From assembly GCA_965237575.1 (NCBI GenBank), contig CBDEGI010000004.1:2914001-2978000 (forward strand): a DNA stretch of 64,000 nt, written 5' to 3'. Source of the DNA: JAKZVK01 sp965237575 (GTDB taxonomy: Bacteria > Acidobacteriota > Terriglobia > Bryobacterales > UBA6623). Shown here piece after piece: positions 25,825 through 35,787 of this stretch (positions are counted from its first letter, which is position 1; each line of letters opens with the position of its first letter). A model generated the notes under the pieces. That model did not search any database. It had not been told where the DNA came from and saw only the letters and a list, made by a program, of their open reading frames with translations. Made by a program: the position numbers and the translations under genes.

Positions 25825-27306
25825 CTATGCGGCCGGGATTCGCTTCTTCTTTACGAACGGTAGAATCAAGCTCGCCGCCGTCGCTAGCAGGAAGAACAGG
25901 AGGATCGGGCTTTCGAGCATCCCCAGCCAATCACCACGGCTCAGGATCAGCGCACGGCGCAGGTTCGATTCCATCATCGGGCCGAGAATCAACCCAAGCA
26001 CCAGAGGCCCAAGCGGCACATCGGCCTTGCGCAGCAAGAACCCGACAATGCCCGCGACAAACATCATCCACACATCAACCACGGCGTTGTTCATTGCGTA
26101 GGAGCCGACCGTGCCGAAGAGCACGATCCCAGCCCATAGCCAAGGGTTGGGGATTCGCATCGCCCGCGCCAGCGGCCGCGCGCCCAGCAGGCCGATCAGC
26201 ATCATCAGTACCGCCGCGAATGCCATCAGGAACACCAGGCTGAAGACAAACGAGCGGTGGTCGCGGAACAGCAGCGGCCCCGGCTGGATGCCGTGAATCA
26301 GCAACGCGCCGATCAGCACCGCCGACACCGCGTCCCCCGGGATGCCGAGCGTCAGCATGGTGGTCATCGCACCGCCGATTGCGCTGTTGCAACCGGCGCA
26401 ACTCGCCGCCAGTCCCTCAACCGAGCCCTTGCCGAAGTTCTCCTTGTCGCGGGACAGCCGTCGCGCTTGCTCCCAGGCGATGACCGAGCCGATGTCGCCG
26501 CCCGCGGCCGGCACCGCGCCGACAAAGGTGCCGATCCCGGCACCGGTGAACATGGCGGGCAGCATCCGCTTCCACTCTTTGAGCCGTGGCCAGATGCGTC
26601 CAAGCGCTTTGGGGGCGTCCGCGATTTTGCCGTGGCGCTCGGAGATCTGTACCAGCACTTCCGCCAATCCGAACAGCCCGATCATCACCGGCACGAACGA
26701 GATGCCGTCGAGGAACTCCGACCATCCGAAGGTATAGCGAGGGTAGGCCGTCATTGGGTCGAGCCCCACCGTGACGAGCGCCAGACCCAGCATGCCCGCC
26801 AGCATCCCTTTGACGACGCGCTCGCCTGAAACACTGGCCATCAAACTGATGCCGAAGAGCGCCAGCCCGAAGTACTCCGCCGGCCCGAACCGCAGCGCGA
26901 ACCGCGCGATAGGGAACGCCGCGACGGCCAGAAAAAAGATGCTGGTCAACTGGCCGATCGCCGACAGCAACGCGTTGATGCCCAGGGCGAGCCCGGCGCT
27001 GCCCCGTTGCGAGAGCGGATAGCCGTCCCAGGTGGTGGCAATCGACGCGGGCGTCCCCGGGACGTTGATCAAGATCGCCGGGATGCCGCCGGCGGGAATC
27101 GCGCCGCAGTAGATGCCGAGCAGCATCGCCAGGCCCTGCTCAGCGGAAACCCAGAAGGTCAGGGGCGTGAGCACCGCCACACCCATGGTCGCCGTCAGCC
27201 CGGGCAGGGAACCGAAAATCGCGCCCAGCATGACCCCGACGGCCAGGAACCCCAGCACCTTCAGTTGCAGAACGGCCATCAGGCCTTCGAGGAGGTCCGC
27301 GGTCAT
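25825..27306 (-). CDS. tctA: Tripartite tricarboxylate transporter large permease TctA
   Basis: A 493-residue membrane protein with about 11-12 helices. Signature blocks are GVMLGAIFGSLPGLTATMGVAVLTPLTF near the N-terminus, the AIPAGGIPAILINVPGTPAS loop, and the repeat-related GTFVGAVPAAGGDIGSVIAWEQARR. It is the large subunit of a secondary, sodium- or proton-driven carboxylate importer. It is the last gene of the operon tctC-tctB-tctA with an 8-base gap from tctB. The ATG at 27306 is set by homology. The actual substrate may be any organic acid. Confidence 0.92.
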   Translation of the reverse strand: MTADLLEGLMAVLQLKVLGFLAVGVMLGAIFGSLPGLTATMGVAVLTPLTFWVSAEQGLAMLLGIYCGAIPAGGIPAILINVPGTPASIATTWDGYPLSQRGSAGLALGINALLSAIGQLTSIFFLAVAAFPIARFALRFGPAEYFGLALFGISLMASVSGERVVKGMLAGMLGLALVTVGLDPMTAYPRYTFGWSEFLDGISFVPVMIGLFGLAEVLVQISERHGKIADAPKALGRIWPRLKEWKRMLPAMFTGAGIGTFVGAVPAAGGDIGSVIAWEQARRLSRDKENFGKGSVEGLAASCAGCNSAIGGAMTTMLTLGIPGDAVSAVLIGALLIHGIQPGPLLFRDHRSFVFSLVFLMAFAAVLMMLIGLLGARPLARAMRIPNPWLWAGIVLFGTVGSYAMNNAVVDVWMMFVAGIVGFLLRKADVPLGPLVLGLILGPMMESNLRRALILSRGDWLGMLESPILLFFLLATAASLILPFVKKKRIPAA

Positions 27307-27314
27307 CGGCGCGC

Positions 27315-27737
27315 CTACTCCAGAGAGACCCTCAGCCCGTATTGGAAGGCCCCGACGACCGCCGCGGTCAGCACGGCCGAGACCGTCAGGCTCTGGCGCC
27401 ATTGCTCGCCGAGGAACCGCAGAAAGAGAGTCAGGAAGACGAGCGTGCGGAGCGCGAAGAATCCTGTGCCCCACAGCAAGAGGAAAAGGAAGGTCAGCCC
27501 GATCGCCCCGCCGATGGCCATGTGGTTTTCGACGAGGAACTCGACGCTGCCCTTACCGCGCAGGGCCTGCACCAGCAGCAGCGTCGCCAGCAACAGAATC
27601 ACGATGCCGATGGTCTGCGGGAAGAAGCCTGGGCCCGGGACACGTCCCGCGCCCGCCGGCAAGAATGCCGCGCTGACGACCAGATACAGGCCGAACACGA
27701 GGAACAGCGCGGCGAGGATGAGATCAGACCGGTTCAT
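27315..27737 (-). CDS. tctB: Tripartite tricarboxylate transporter small permease TctB
   Basis: A 140-residue protein with four predicted membrane helices, matching the TctB family in size. The motif AGAGRVPGPGFFPQTIGIVILLLA (G-PGFFP) is the family hallmark after the first helix. It forms the membrane part of the transporter with TctA. It lies 23 bases downstream of tctC and 8 bases upstream of tctA. Confidence 0.9.
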   Translation of the reverse strand: MNRSDLILAALFLVFGLYLVVSAAFLPAGAGRVPGPGFFPQTIGIVILLLATLLLVQALRGKGSVEFLVENHMAIGGAIGLTFLFLLLWGTGFFALRTLVFLTLFLRFLGEQWRQSLTVSAVLTAAVVGAFQYGLRVSLE

Positions 27738-27760
27738 TTGTCAAACGCCGCCCCTATCTT

Positions 27761-28744
27761 TTATCTTTCCAACCGCAGAAGTTGCGGAATCCGCTCCGCA
27801 AAAAATTGGCCCTGCTGCAGTGCAAAGTCGCGGAAGTCGTCGCTTCCGAGGAAGACGGCCTCCATGCCGCGTTCGGCGCACAACTTCGTCCACTCGGGAC
27901 TCGCAAAGGCTTGGCGAAACGCGGTCTCGAGCCGCTGGCGGACTTCCTCGGAGACCCCCGAGGGCGTGAAAAACCCGCTCCAGGCGGGCGCCCCGAACGG
28001 ATAGCCCAGCTCGTGCGTCGTCGGGGCGTCGGGGAAGATGGGCGAGCGCGCCTCGTCAAACACCGCCAGCACTCGCAGCCTCCCGGCCTGGACGTTGGCC
28101 GCCGCTTCACCGGTGCCCGCGATCACGGCATCGACGTGTCCGCCGAGTAGCGAGGTCAACGATCCGGACGAGCCGCCGTAGGGAACATGCGTCACGCGGA
28201 TGTCGGCGGCTTGTTCCATCAGCAGGGTGTTGAAGTGCCAGATCGAGCCGGTGCCCGAGTTCGCCATGATCAGACCGCCGGGCTCGCGGCGGGCCGCTGC
28301 GAGAAAGTCTTCGAGCCGCGTCCAAGGGGCGTCGCTGCGCACGACCAACGCGGGCGGCGTCTTCGACACCATGCAGATCAGGCCCATGTTGTCGGGGCCG
28401 ACATCGGCGTACCCGAGCGTGCGTACCATGGCGATTTCGACGGCCGCGTGTCCCAGCGTATAGCCGTCCGGCGCGCGCCTGGTTACGTAGGAGAAGGCCA
28501 GCGCACCGCTCGCGCCCGGCTTGTTCTCGCAAACGACGGGCACGCCGAGGTCCTTCTCGATGAGGCTGCCCATGAAGCGCGAGACGGTGTCGGAGATACC
28601 ACCGGGCGAGGCTTGCACGATCAGCTTCAACTCGCGCGAGGGAGACGGCCCATCATTCCCGCCGCAGCCGGCTAGGGTGGCGGCAAGACCGAGCAGGAGC
28701 GCAAGCCGCCTCCTAGACAGCTTCCGAGACATTCTCGTAAGCAT
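27761..28744 (-). CDS. tctC: Tripartite tricarboxylate transporter binding protein (Bug/TctC)
   Basis: A 327-residue extracytoplasmic receptor. The signal ends in a lipobox (LAATLAGCGG), so it is probably a lipoprotein. The core has the Bug hallmarks: LIVQASPGGISDTVSRFMG, VVCENKPGASGALAFSYV, and THVPYGGSSGSLTSLLGGHVDAVIAG. It captures a carboxylate and delivers it to TctAB. It is the first gene of the tctCBA operon. An internal ATG at 28732 is an alternative start. Confidence 0.92.
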   Translation of the reverse strand: MLTRMSRKLSRRRLALLLGLAATLAGCGGNDGPSPSRELKLIVQASPGGISDTVSRFMGSLIEKDLGVPVVCENKPGASGALAFSYVTRRAPDGYTLGHAAVEIAMVRTLGYADVGPDNMGLICMVSKTPPALVVRSDAPWTRLEDFLAAARREPGGLIMANSGTGSIWHFNTLLMEQAADIRVTHVPYGGSSGSLTSLLGGHVDAVIAGTGEAAANVQAGRLRVLAVFDEARSPIFPDAPTTHELGYPFGAPAWSGFFTPSGVSEEVRQRLETAFRQAFASPEWTKLCAERGMEAVFLGSDDFRDFALQQGQFFAERIPQLLRLER

Positions 28745-28887
28745 ACTGGGTTTGCGGCGGCAGGCTCAAGTTGATGATGCGGCGATGGTGGTGATGGCTA
28801 GGGAGAACCACAGAGGCCGAACCATGCCGGGGCACAATGGTTCCGCTTGCCTGCAAACACAGGACTTTGCGGTTCCGCCGCGCGGGG

Positions 28888-30204
28888 CTACTTGGCGGCC
28901 GGCGCGGCCGGCGGTTGGGCCTGGGCTTGTTGTTGCGCCGCAATCACGCCCAGTGCCTCCCACTCTTTGAGCTGCCTTTCGATGTTGGCAGCCTGCGGCG
29001 CGTTCGGTTGCGCCGTCACGTACGCGCGAAACGCGCCCGCAGCGGGCTCATACTGGCCGCGCTTGACGTAGATCATTCCCAACAGCTGATTCGACTGCGG
29101 AAACATCGCAGCCTTCTCGCTGGCCTGGAACTCCGTCACCGACTTCTCGGCGGCTTCGATGCGGCCCAAGTTGTACTCGGCCACGGCCTGGAAGTAATGC
29201 GCCTCGGTTAGGTAGGGATTCAGCCGAAGCAGGTGGTTGGAGAGCTGCACGGCGTCGTCCCAGCGCGAGCCCTGCAGAGCCATCCGCGCCAAGTGAGGAT
29301 AGGGTTCCAAGTACTTCGGATCAGCCTCGGCGGCCTTCTCGAACGCTTCCTGGGCTCCGGCTTCATCGTTCTGCCGTAGCCGGATCTTGCCCAGCAGGTT
29401 CCAGGCAGCGGCGAACTGGGGATGCTCGGCCACCGCCTTGTCGAGCTCTTTCTGGGCCTTCTCGAAGTTCGGCTTCTTCTTGCGCACTTCCTTGGAAGCC
29501 TTCTCGTAGGCCTTCTTGGCCTTCTTGGGAGCCGAGTAGCTGGTGAAGCTGATCGAGGTGCCTTCAACTCCCTCCAGCCGGCGCAGGATGATGGTGCCGA
29601 CGTTGGGGTTGTCAAAGACGCTCCGCGACCCGAGTTCGATCGACTCAGACACAAAGCCGGCCAACTCCGCCAGCAGCGAACAGCCGAACAGGTTGTATTG
29701 GCCAAGCCCCGACTGGCGGCCCGCCAGGGAGGCGCCGCCAAAAGCCCCTCCGCTGCTGCCGAAGCCGCCTTGGCCTCTGGTATTGGGAACGCCCGAGTAG
29801 CTGGCGTCGGCGAACGCCATCTGGTTGCTGTCGCTGAGGTCGACGCTGAAATGTCCCTTAGGATTGGAGTAGCCCTTGGGGACGCGCTGGCCGTCACAAT
29901 CGAGATAGATCGTGACCGAGTCGGGCGGCGGGTTGCCATCGTCGAGTTGGATCTTGCCGCTGAGCATAATCGGACGCTGCATCTCGGGCATCTGCTGCTG
30001 CTGCTGCTGGCCGAAGGTGCCTCTTTGGTCCTGTCGTTGCTGTCCCCCTTGCTGCCCGCCAGGCGTTGTGGGTTGCGTAGGCGGGGTGGTGGTCCCGCCG
30101 CCCCCGCGGCTTGCACCACCGCCGCCACCGCCCTGCTGCTGCGCCCAAATGGGTGTCGCGGCCAACATTGCCGCAGCGAGAAACGCTACGCTTTTTGCGC
30201 TCAT
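28888..30204 (-). CDS. Exported TPR protein with glycine/glutamine-rich region
   Basis: A 438-residue secreted protein. A signal peptide (ending TPIWAQ) is followed by a low-complexity Gly/Gln/Thr/Pro segment (about residues 22-75). Next comes a beta domain beginning IMLSGKIQLDDGNPPPDSVTIYLDCDG, a carboxypeptidase-regulatory-like fold. At least four tetratricopeptide repeats follow (about residues 225-400). A QAQAQPPAAPAAK tail ends the chain. The start at 30204 has AGGGGGA upstream. It is probably a periplasmic or surface scaffold; its partner is unknown. Confidence 0.8.
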   Translation of the reverse strand: MSAKSVAFLAAAMLAATPIWAQQQGGGGGGASRGGGGTTTPPTQPTTPGGQQGGQQRQDQRGTFGQQQQQQMPEMQRPIMLSGKIQLDDGNPPPDSVTIYLDCDGQRVPKGYSNPKGHFSVDLSDSNQMAFADASYSGVPNTRGQGGFGSSGGAFGGASLAGRQSGLGQYNLFGCSLLAELAGFVSESIELGSRSVFDNPNVGTIILRRLEGVEGTSISFTSYSAPKKAKKAYEKASKEVRKKKPNFEKAQKELDKAVAEHPQFAAAWNLLGKIRLRQNDEAGAQEAFEKAAEADPKYLEPYPHLARMALQGSRWDDAVQLSNHLLRLNPYLTEAHYFQAVAEYNLGRIEAAEKSVTEFQASEKAAMFPQSNQLLGMIYVKRGQYEPAAGAFRAYVTAQPNAPQAANIERQLKEWEALGVIAAQQQAQAQPPAAPAAK

Positions 30205-30579
30205 GGATCCCCCTTGTCCCCAACCGATTTCGGGGAGACAGACCATCGCTGCAACGAGCCTACCACAATACCTGGGCCCAGCCAAGCGTTTCTTGTGTTT
30301 CTTCGACAGTGTGTCTCGACAGCGTTTCTCGACACCCTGACACCCTATGCGGAAAGGGTCTCTGGCCGGCGAGTACAGTGTGAGTGATCTTGAAAACCAG
30401 CCGCAGTGAGGCTCGCTCTCGTGGTGGTAACGTTGCTTCGACTCGGGGGAGCCGCAAGAGCCCTCGCCTGTACCGGCCAGGGTCTCGCCACCCGTCGCCG
30501 CAGCCCCGCCATACGCGGTCGAATAGGTCACACCGCGATGTCTACCTTGTAATCAGATAGTGGTAGGTGAACCAAGCCG
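30205..30579. other. Gene-free stretch between the TPR and TolB-like genes
   Basis: The frame of the downstream TPR gene stays open through part of this stretch, but the codons look non-coding and lie before its signal peptide. Nothing else was recognised. Confidence 0.5.
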
Positions 30580-31602
30580 CTACTGTTTCCAGTCGGCGAC
30601 AAAGATGTTGAACTCGTAGCGGCCCGTGGCCTTCCAGTCGGAGGTGAACACGAGCCGCTTGCCGTCGGGCGAGAACTCGGCGAACGAGGTAAAGCCGCCG
30701 AAATCGGTGACTTGCCGCAGGTTCGAGCCGTCGAGGTCCATCAGGAACAGCTCGAAGTGGCGGCTGTCGCAGTCGTGCTTGTTCGACGAAAAGATAATCT
30801 GCTTGCCGTCGGGCGTGAACTGCGGCGCAAAACTGGCGCAGCCGAAATCGGTGACCTGCCGGGCGTTGTCGCCGTCGGCGTCGCCGACGAAGATCTCCAT
30901 CTTCATCGGAGCAGTCAGGTCTTGCGCGAGGAGGTCCTTGTAGGTCTTGACGTTTTCCTCGCCCTGGGGATGGTGCGCGCGCCAAACCATTTTCTTCCCG
31001 TCGGGCGAGAGGAATGCACCGCCGTCATACCCCAGGCTGGTCGTGAGACGCTGCTTGCCGGAGCCATCGGCGGCCATGGACCACAGATCGAGGTCGCCCG
31101 AGGCCTTCGAGGTGTAGATCACGCGGTTGGTCTCGAAGTTCACCGTTCCTTCGGCGTCGTAGCCGTCGGTCGAGGTCAACTTGCGTAGGTTCTTGCCGTC
31201 GCTGCCGACAACATAGATGTCGTAGCTCGGATAGACCGCCCACACGTACCCTTGGCTGCGGTCCGGGCGCGGCGGGCACTCCGGCGAGCCCTGGTGGGTC
31301 GACGCGAACAGGATGTCCCGGCCGCCAGGCAGGAAGTAACCGCACGTTGTCGCGCCTTTGCCGGTCGAGACCATCCGTGCATCGCCGCCGTCGGCGTTCA
31401 TCACATAGATCTGGTCGCAGCGATGGTCGCCACGGGTTGATTGAAAGACGAGTTGGCTGCCGTCGGGCGACCAGTAGGCTTCGGCGTTCTGTCCGCCGAA
31501 GGTCAGTTGCCGGATGTTGGTCAGGAAGTTGGACGTCTGGGCCGCACAGGCAAGGAGACCCAAGGCCAGAATGAAGCCGCCCAGCCGACAAGCTAAAGTC
31601 AT
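30580..31602 (-). CDS. TolB-like WD40/PD40 beta-propeller protein
   Basis: A 340-residue exported protein whose N-terminus (LALGLLACAAQ) could be a lipobox. The chain is a run of PD40 repeats: AYWSPDGSQLVFQSTR, FLSPDGKKMVWRAHH, PQFTPDGKQIIFSSNK and AEFSPDGKRLVFTSDW. Each is followed by an (I/L)-(Y/F)-(V/L)-M-(D/N)-x-DG blade strand. This is the TolB-type propeller without the TolB N-terminal domain. Such proteins occur in large numbers in acidobacteria, and their ligands are mostly unknown. Confidence 0.85.
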   Translation of the reverse strand: MTLACRLGGFILALGLLACAAQTSNFLTNIRQLTFGGQNAEAYWSPDGSQLVFQSTRGDHRCDQIYVMNADGGDARMVSTGKGATTCGYFLPGGRDILFASTHQGSPECPPRPDRSQGYVWAVYPSYDIYVVGSDGKNLRKLTSTDGYDAEGTVNFETNRVIYTSKASGDLDLWSMAADGSGKQRLTTSLGYDGGAFLSPDGKKMVWRAHHPQGEENVKTYKDLLAQDLTAPMKMEIFVGDADGDNARQVTDFGCASFAPQFTPDGKQIIFSSNKHDCDSRHFELFLMDLDGSNLRQVTDFGGFTSFAEFSPDGKRLVFTSDWKATGRYEFNIFVADWKQ

Positions 31603-31881
31603 AGTTGAAGGTCTCGATTATATCCCATTGACAGCCAGTATCCTAGCTGGAGCCGCACTGCTATATATCGTATGGTGATGCCAATAAAACTCAAGATATT
31701 GTTGTTGAGTGTCTTTACAAAAGCCCTTTCTTCAGAGTAGGATAACAGCGAACGGGGTGCCGTCGCGCCCCCGGCTCGGGCCCCTTCCCGGCTCCGATAG
31801 ACTGAGGATCACAAAGTTGAGGAGCGCCGGGGTTCCGTGCGGGGATGGTGCGTGAACTCACCCTCGAAAGGTCTGGGTCTC

Positions 31882-34800
31882 TTGCTCAAGCTGAAAAAGA
31901 TTGAACTGACCGGCTTCAAGTCTTTCTGCGACCGTCAGGAGCTGCCGTTCAACGGCGGCGGCATCTCGGCCATCGTCGGCCCCAACGGGTGCGGCAAGTC
32001 GAACATCAGTGATTCGATTAGCTGGGTACTCGGCGAACGGTCGGCGAAGACCTTGCGTGGCGCGCGCATGCAGGACGTGATCTTCAGCGGCACGCGCACC
32101 CGCAAGCCGTCGGGGATGGCGTCAGTAAGCATGACACTGCTCGATCCCGAGTCGTATCTGGCGGCCAAGGCGGCCAACGGGACGGCGGAAAAGGCGGCCC
32201 GCCGGCCCGGCGAAATCGTCGTCACGCGTAAGCTGTTTCGCTCGGGCGAGAGCCAATATCTGTTGAACGGTAAGATCTGCCGGCTACGCGACATCCAAGA
32301 CCTGTTCATGGGTACGGGACTCGGCCCGGAGCACTACGCGATCATCGAGCAGGGACGCGTCGATCAAATCCTCAGTTCGCGGCCGAACGACCGGCGGGCC
32401 ATCATCGAAGAGGCTGCCGGGGTCACGAAGTTCAAATCGCGCAGGCGGCTGGCGGAGTTTAAGCTCGAGAGCGCACGCCAGAACCTGCACCGAGTCAACG
32501 ACATTCTCCAAGAGGTCATTCGCCAGGTCAATTCGCTCAAGCGGCAGGCGTCGCGGGCGCGGCGCTACGCGGACCTCAAGGAGCAGCGAGACGAGAACCT
32601 GACCGTCCTGCTGGCCAGCCGCCATCACGACTTGCAGCGGCGCCTCGCCGAAGCATCGGCTGAGATGAACTCGGCCGAGGGGCAGTACGGCGGCCTGGCG
32701 GGGCGGGTTAAGGGGATGGAGTCTGCGCGCGATGCCGGCCGCCGACAGCAGCAAGAAGACGAGCAGACGTTGGAGCAGCAGCGGAGTGAGCTGTCGAACC
32801 TCACGGTGGAGCTCGAGCGGTGGCGGTCGCGCGCTGAGCAGCAGGCGCGCACGGTCGAGGAGACCGGACAGCGGCGGGAGCATGCCGGGGCGGAAATCGT
32901 CGAACTCGACACGCGTCTTCGCGAGCTGGAAGAAGAGCTGAAGGTCGAGCAGCAGGCGCTCAGTGAAGCCGGCGGCTTGACCGAGCAGGTACGCGGCCGG
33001 CTCGGGGAAAAGACGACCGAGTTGGAGGCAACCGACGCCGCCATCCAAGACCACGAGCAACGCAGGGAGGAGATTCGACGGCGCGTTCTGCAGGTCCTTG
33101 GGGAGGTGGCGTCGCTGCGGAACGAGCTGGCCAAGGTCGAGGAGTTTCTCGCCGGCAACCAGCGGCACATCGCCCGCGTGGAAGAGGGGAAGGCAGCCGT
33201 CGAGAGCGAGTTGGCGCAGTTGGAGGTCCGGCGGGGCGAGCTGGATCGTCAGATGGCGGACGGACGGTCGGGCGTCGAAACTCTCGCTCAAACGCGCGAC
33301 CGTGTTCAACAAGAGATCGTCCTGCTCAAGCAACAGTCACAGCAGCGCCGCCAGGAAACCGAGCAGTTACAGCAGGAGCTGTCGCGGCTTCGGGCGCGGA
33401 GCGAGTCACTCGAAGAGATCCTCTCGCACCACGCCTATACCACCGAGACGGTGAAGAAGCTGTTCGCGGCGATCGAGCAGCGGCCGATCGACGGGTTCGA
33501 GCCGATCGGCATTCTGGCCGACTACGTCGAGGTGGATGCGCCTTTCGAAAAGGCGGCCGAGGAATTCCTGCGCGACGAGTTGGAGTTCGTGGTGGTGCGC
33601 AACTGGCAGGAGGCCGAGCAGGGTGTGTCGCTGTTGCGGCGCGAACTCGAAGGCTACGCGACGTTCCTGGTCCATCCCGAATCGCCGATTCGTCCCGAGC
33701 AGCCGGTGCTGGGACCCGAAACCGGCGTGACGGGACGGTTTGCGGACCACATCCGGTTGACGAACGGATTGTCGGGCTCGGCCTCCACTCTGCTGCCGAA
33801 GTTGCGCAACTGCTACTTGGTGGAGGAGCAGGGCACAGCGCAACGCTTGGCGGTGCAGTATCCGGATCTCTTCTTCCTGCTGCCCGACGGCCTCTGCTAT
33901 CGCGGCTACACAGTGAGCGGCGGCAAGAAGGCGTCGGCGGGGCCGCTGGCTCTCAAACGGGAGTTGCGCGAGTTGCGTCCGCGGCTCGCGGGAAGAGAGA
34001 AGACCCTCGAGACCGCCTCGGCTGAATCGAAGCGCTTTGAAGAAGAGCTGACGGCCAAAGGCGAAGAACTCGAGACGGTGCAAGGGGCTCTTCAGACATC
34101 GGAGAAAGAAGCGCTGGCCGTCGAGCACCAGCTTCGCCAACTGACCGATGAGTTGGAGCGCGCCCGCCGCAATCTGGCCGTCGCGCAGTCGGAGATGGAG
34201 CGGCTGCGGCGCGAGACCGACGACGCGACGGCCCGGCAGAAGGGGCAGCAGGCGGCGATCGAGCAGCGCGAGAAGGAGCGCGGCGCGGCGGAAGCGGATC
34301 TCGAAGAGCTAGCGCGGCAGACAGTAGAGCGACGGGTGCGGCGGGTTCTGCTGGCGGAAGAGCAAACCCGTTTGCGAACGGAGTTGGCAACACTCGAGGA
34401 GCGGGGCAAGTCCGCCGCGGCGTCGCTCGAGCGGGTTCGCGCCCTGACCCAAGAGCAATCCGAGCGCCGGGAGAAGATCGCGAACCAGGTGGCGGAGTGG
34501 GAAGCCGAGTGCAAGCGGCTGTCGGAAGACAATCAGCAACTCGGGGAACGCATCGAGAGTGAGGGGGCGCGGCGGGAGCAACTGGCGCAACAAGTATCGC
34601 GGCTGGCGGAGAGCCTCCAAGCCTCGCGTACGCGGGACGCGGGCATCGACGAGGATTTGAAGCAGAAGCGGGAAGAGTTGGAGACGATCCGGCAGCGGCG
34701 CTCGACGGCGGAGTTGCGGCAGGTGGAGTTGCGCTCGGAGAGCCGCCACTTGGACGAGACCTGCCAACGCGAATTGCAGCAGTCGGTCGAGGAACTGTTC

Positions 34801-35544
34801 TCGGGCGAAGGCAGGGAGTACACCGCCGAGCAATTGGCCGAGGCCGAAGAGCGGCATCGCGAGGTCGAGGCGAAGCTCGAAAACCTTGGTCCGGTGAACG
34901 TGCTGGCACTAGAGGAGTTCGAGCAGGAACAACAGCGTCTCGAGTTTCTTGACACCCAGAGGCAGGACTTAGTCGACTCCATCCGCGATACCCGGAAGGT
35001 GATCGAAGAGATCGAAGTCGTTTCGCTCAAGCAGTTCGAAGAGGCTTTCGAGCAGATCAACCTCCACTTCCGCGAGACGTTTTCGACGCTGTTCGGCGGC
35101 GGTCTGGGCGAGATGCGCCTGGTCGAATCCGAAGACCGCACGTCCGAGGCGGGGATTGAGATCGTCGCGTCCCCGCCGGGCAAGCGTCTGCAGAACATCG
35201 CGCTGCTTTCAGGTGGAGAGAAGTCTCTGACCGCCATCGCGTTGTTGATGGCGACCTTCCAGTACAAGCCCAGCCCGTTCTGCGTGCTCGACGAGGTGGA
35301 TGCCGCGCTCGACGAGCCGAATGTCATTCGCTTCCGGCGGCTGGTGCAGCAGATGAGCGACCAGACGCAATTCATCCTCATCACGCACAGCAAGGGGACC
35401 ATGGAAGCGGCCCAGACGCTCTACGGCGTCACGATGCAGGAGCCGGGCGTGTCGAGGCTGGTCTCGGTGAAAATGGGTGATCACGAGCCGGCACCGGCAC
35501 GGCGGAGGCAGCCGGAGCCCGAAGCGGTGACGGTAGGCGCGTAG
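31882..35544 (+). CDS. smc: Chromosome segregation protein SMC
   Basis: An about 1,220-residue condensin ATPase. The N-terminal head has Walker A (GPNGCGKSN, about residue 33), two long coiled coils flank the hinge (about residues 500-650), and the C-terminal head has the signature LLSGGEKSLTAIALL and Walker B CVLDEVDAALDE. It organises and segregates sister chromosomes with ScpAB, which are not in the window. A TTG at 31882 begins MLKLKKIELTGFKSF, matching the family start. GTG codons at 31837 or 31852 would add up to 15 residues. An AT-richer intergenic region of about 280 bp precedes it. Confidence 0.94.
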   Translation: MLKLKKIELTGFKSFCDRQELPFNGGGISAIVGPNGCGKSNISDSISWVLGERSAKTLRGARMQDVIFSGTRTRKPSGMASVSMTLLDPESYLAAKAANGTAEKAARRPGEIVVTRKLFRSGESQYLLNGKICRLRDIQDLFMGTGLGPEHYAIIEQGRVDQILSSRPNDRRAIIEEAAGVTKFKSRRRLAEFKLESARQNLHRVNDILQEVIRQVNSLKRQASRARRYADLKEQRDENLTVLLASRHHDLQRRLAEASAEMNSAEGQYGGLAGRVKGMESARDAGRRQQQEDEQTLEQQRSELSNLTVELERWRSRAEQQARTVEETGQRREHAGAEIVELDTRLRELEEELKVEQQALSEAGGLTEQVRGRLGEKTTELEATDAAIQDHEQRREEIRRRVLQVLGEVASLRNELAKVEEFLAGNQRHIARVEEGKAAVESELAQLEVRRGELDRQMADGRSGVETLAQTRDRVQQEIVLLKQQSQQRRQETEQLQQELSRLRARSESLEEILSHHAYTTETVKKLFAAIEQRPIDGFEPIGILADYVEVDAPFEKAAEEFLRDELEFVVVRNWQEAEQGVSLLRRELEGYATFLVHPESPIRPEQPVLGPETGVTGRFADHIRLTNGLSGSASTLLPKLRNCYLVEEQGTAQRLAVQYPDLFFLLPDGLCYRGYTVSGGKKASAGPLALKRELRELRPRLAGREKTLETASAESKRFEEELTAKGEELETVQGALQTSEKEALAVEHQLRQLTDELERARRNLAVAQSEMERLRRETDDATARQKGQQAAIEQREKERGAAEADLEELARQTVERRVRRVLLAEEQTRLRTELATLEERGKSAAASLERVRALTQEQSERREKIANQVAEWEAECKRLSEDNQQLGERIESEGARREQLAQQVSRLAESLQASRTRDAGIDEDLKQKREELETIRQRRSTAELRQVELRSESRHLDETCQRELQQSVEELFSGEGREYTAEQLAEAEERHREVEAKLENLGPVNVLALEEFEQEQQRLEFLDTQRQDLVDSIRDTRKVIEEIEVVSLKQFEEAFEQINLHFRETFSTLFGGGLGEMRLVESEDRTSEAGIEIVASPPGKRLQNIALLSGGEKSLTAIALLMATFQYKPSPFCVLDEVDAALDEPNVIRFRRLVQQMSDQTQFILITHSKGTMEAAQTLYGVTMQEPGVSRLVSVKMGDHEPAPARRRQPEPEAVTVGA

Positions 35545-35705
35545 GGTTGTGCGGGCCTTGCTTCTCCTTGGAGGCGGCTTAGAGGGCAGTGGGTCGAGCC
35601 CTTGCAGTTCCGCGGTGCGCCGGAGGTATGGCTGCCGAAACCTTTCCCGCCCCCCCCCGGGCTCAAGTACCTGATTGCCCTTGGGTCCCTGTAGGGCGAA
35701 AGGCC

Positions 35706-35729
35706 GCGGATCTCAAACCCTAGATCCGT
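35706..35729. repeat. Intergenic palindromic repeat, copy 3
   Basis: CGCGGATCT and AGATCCGTG flank an 8-base loop. It is related to the palindromes at 15275 and 16733. A 9-C homopolymer lies about 50 bp upstream at 35650-35658. Confidence 0.45.
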
Positions 35730-35787
35730 GACTACGACGCTCCGGAAGGGGGAAGTGTGCCCACAACCCCTCTGATAAAATGGTGCT

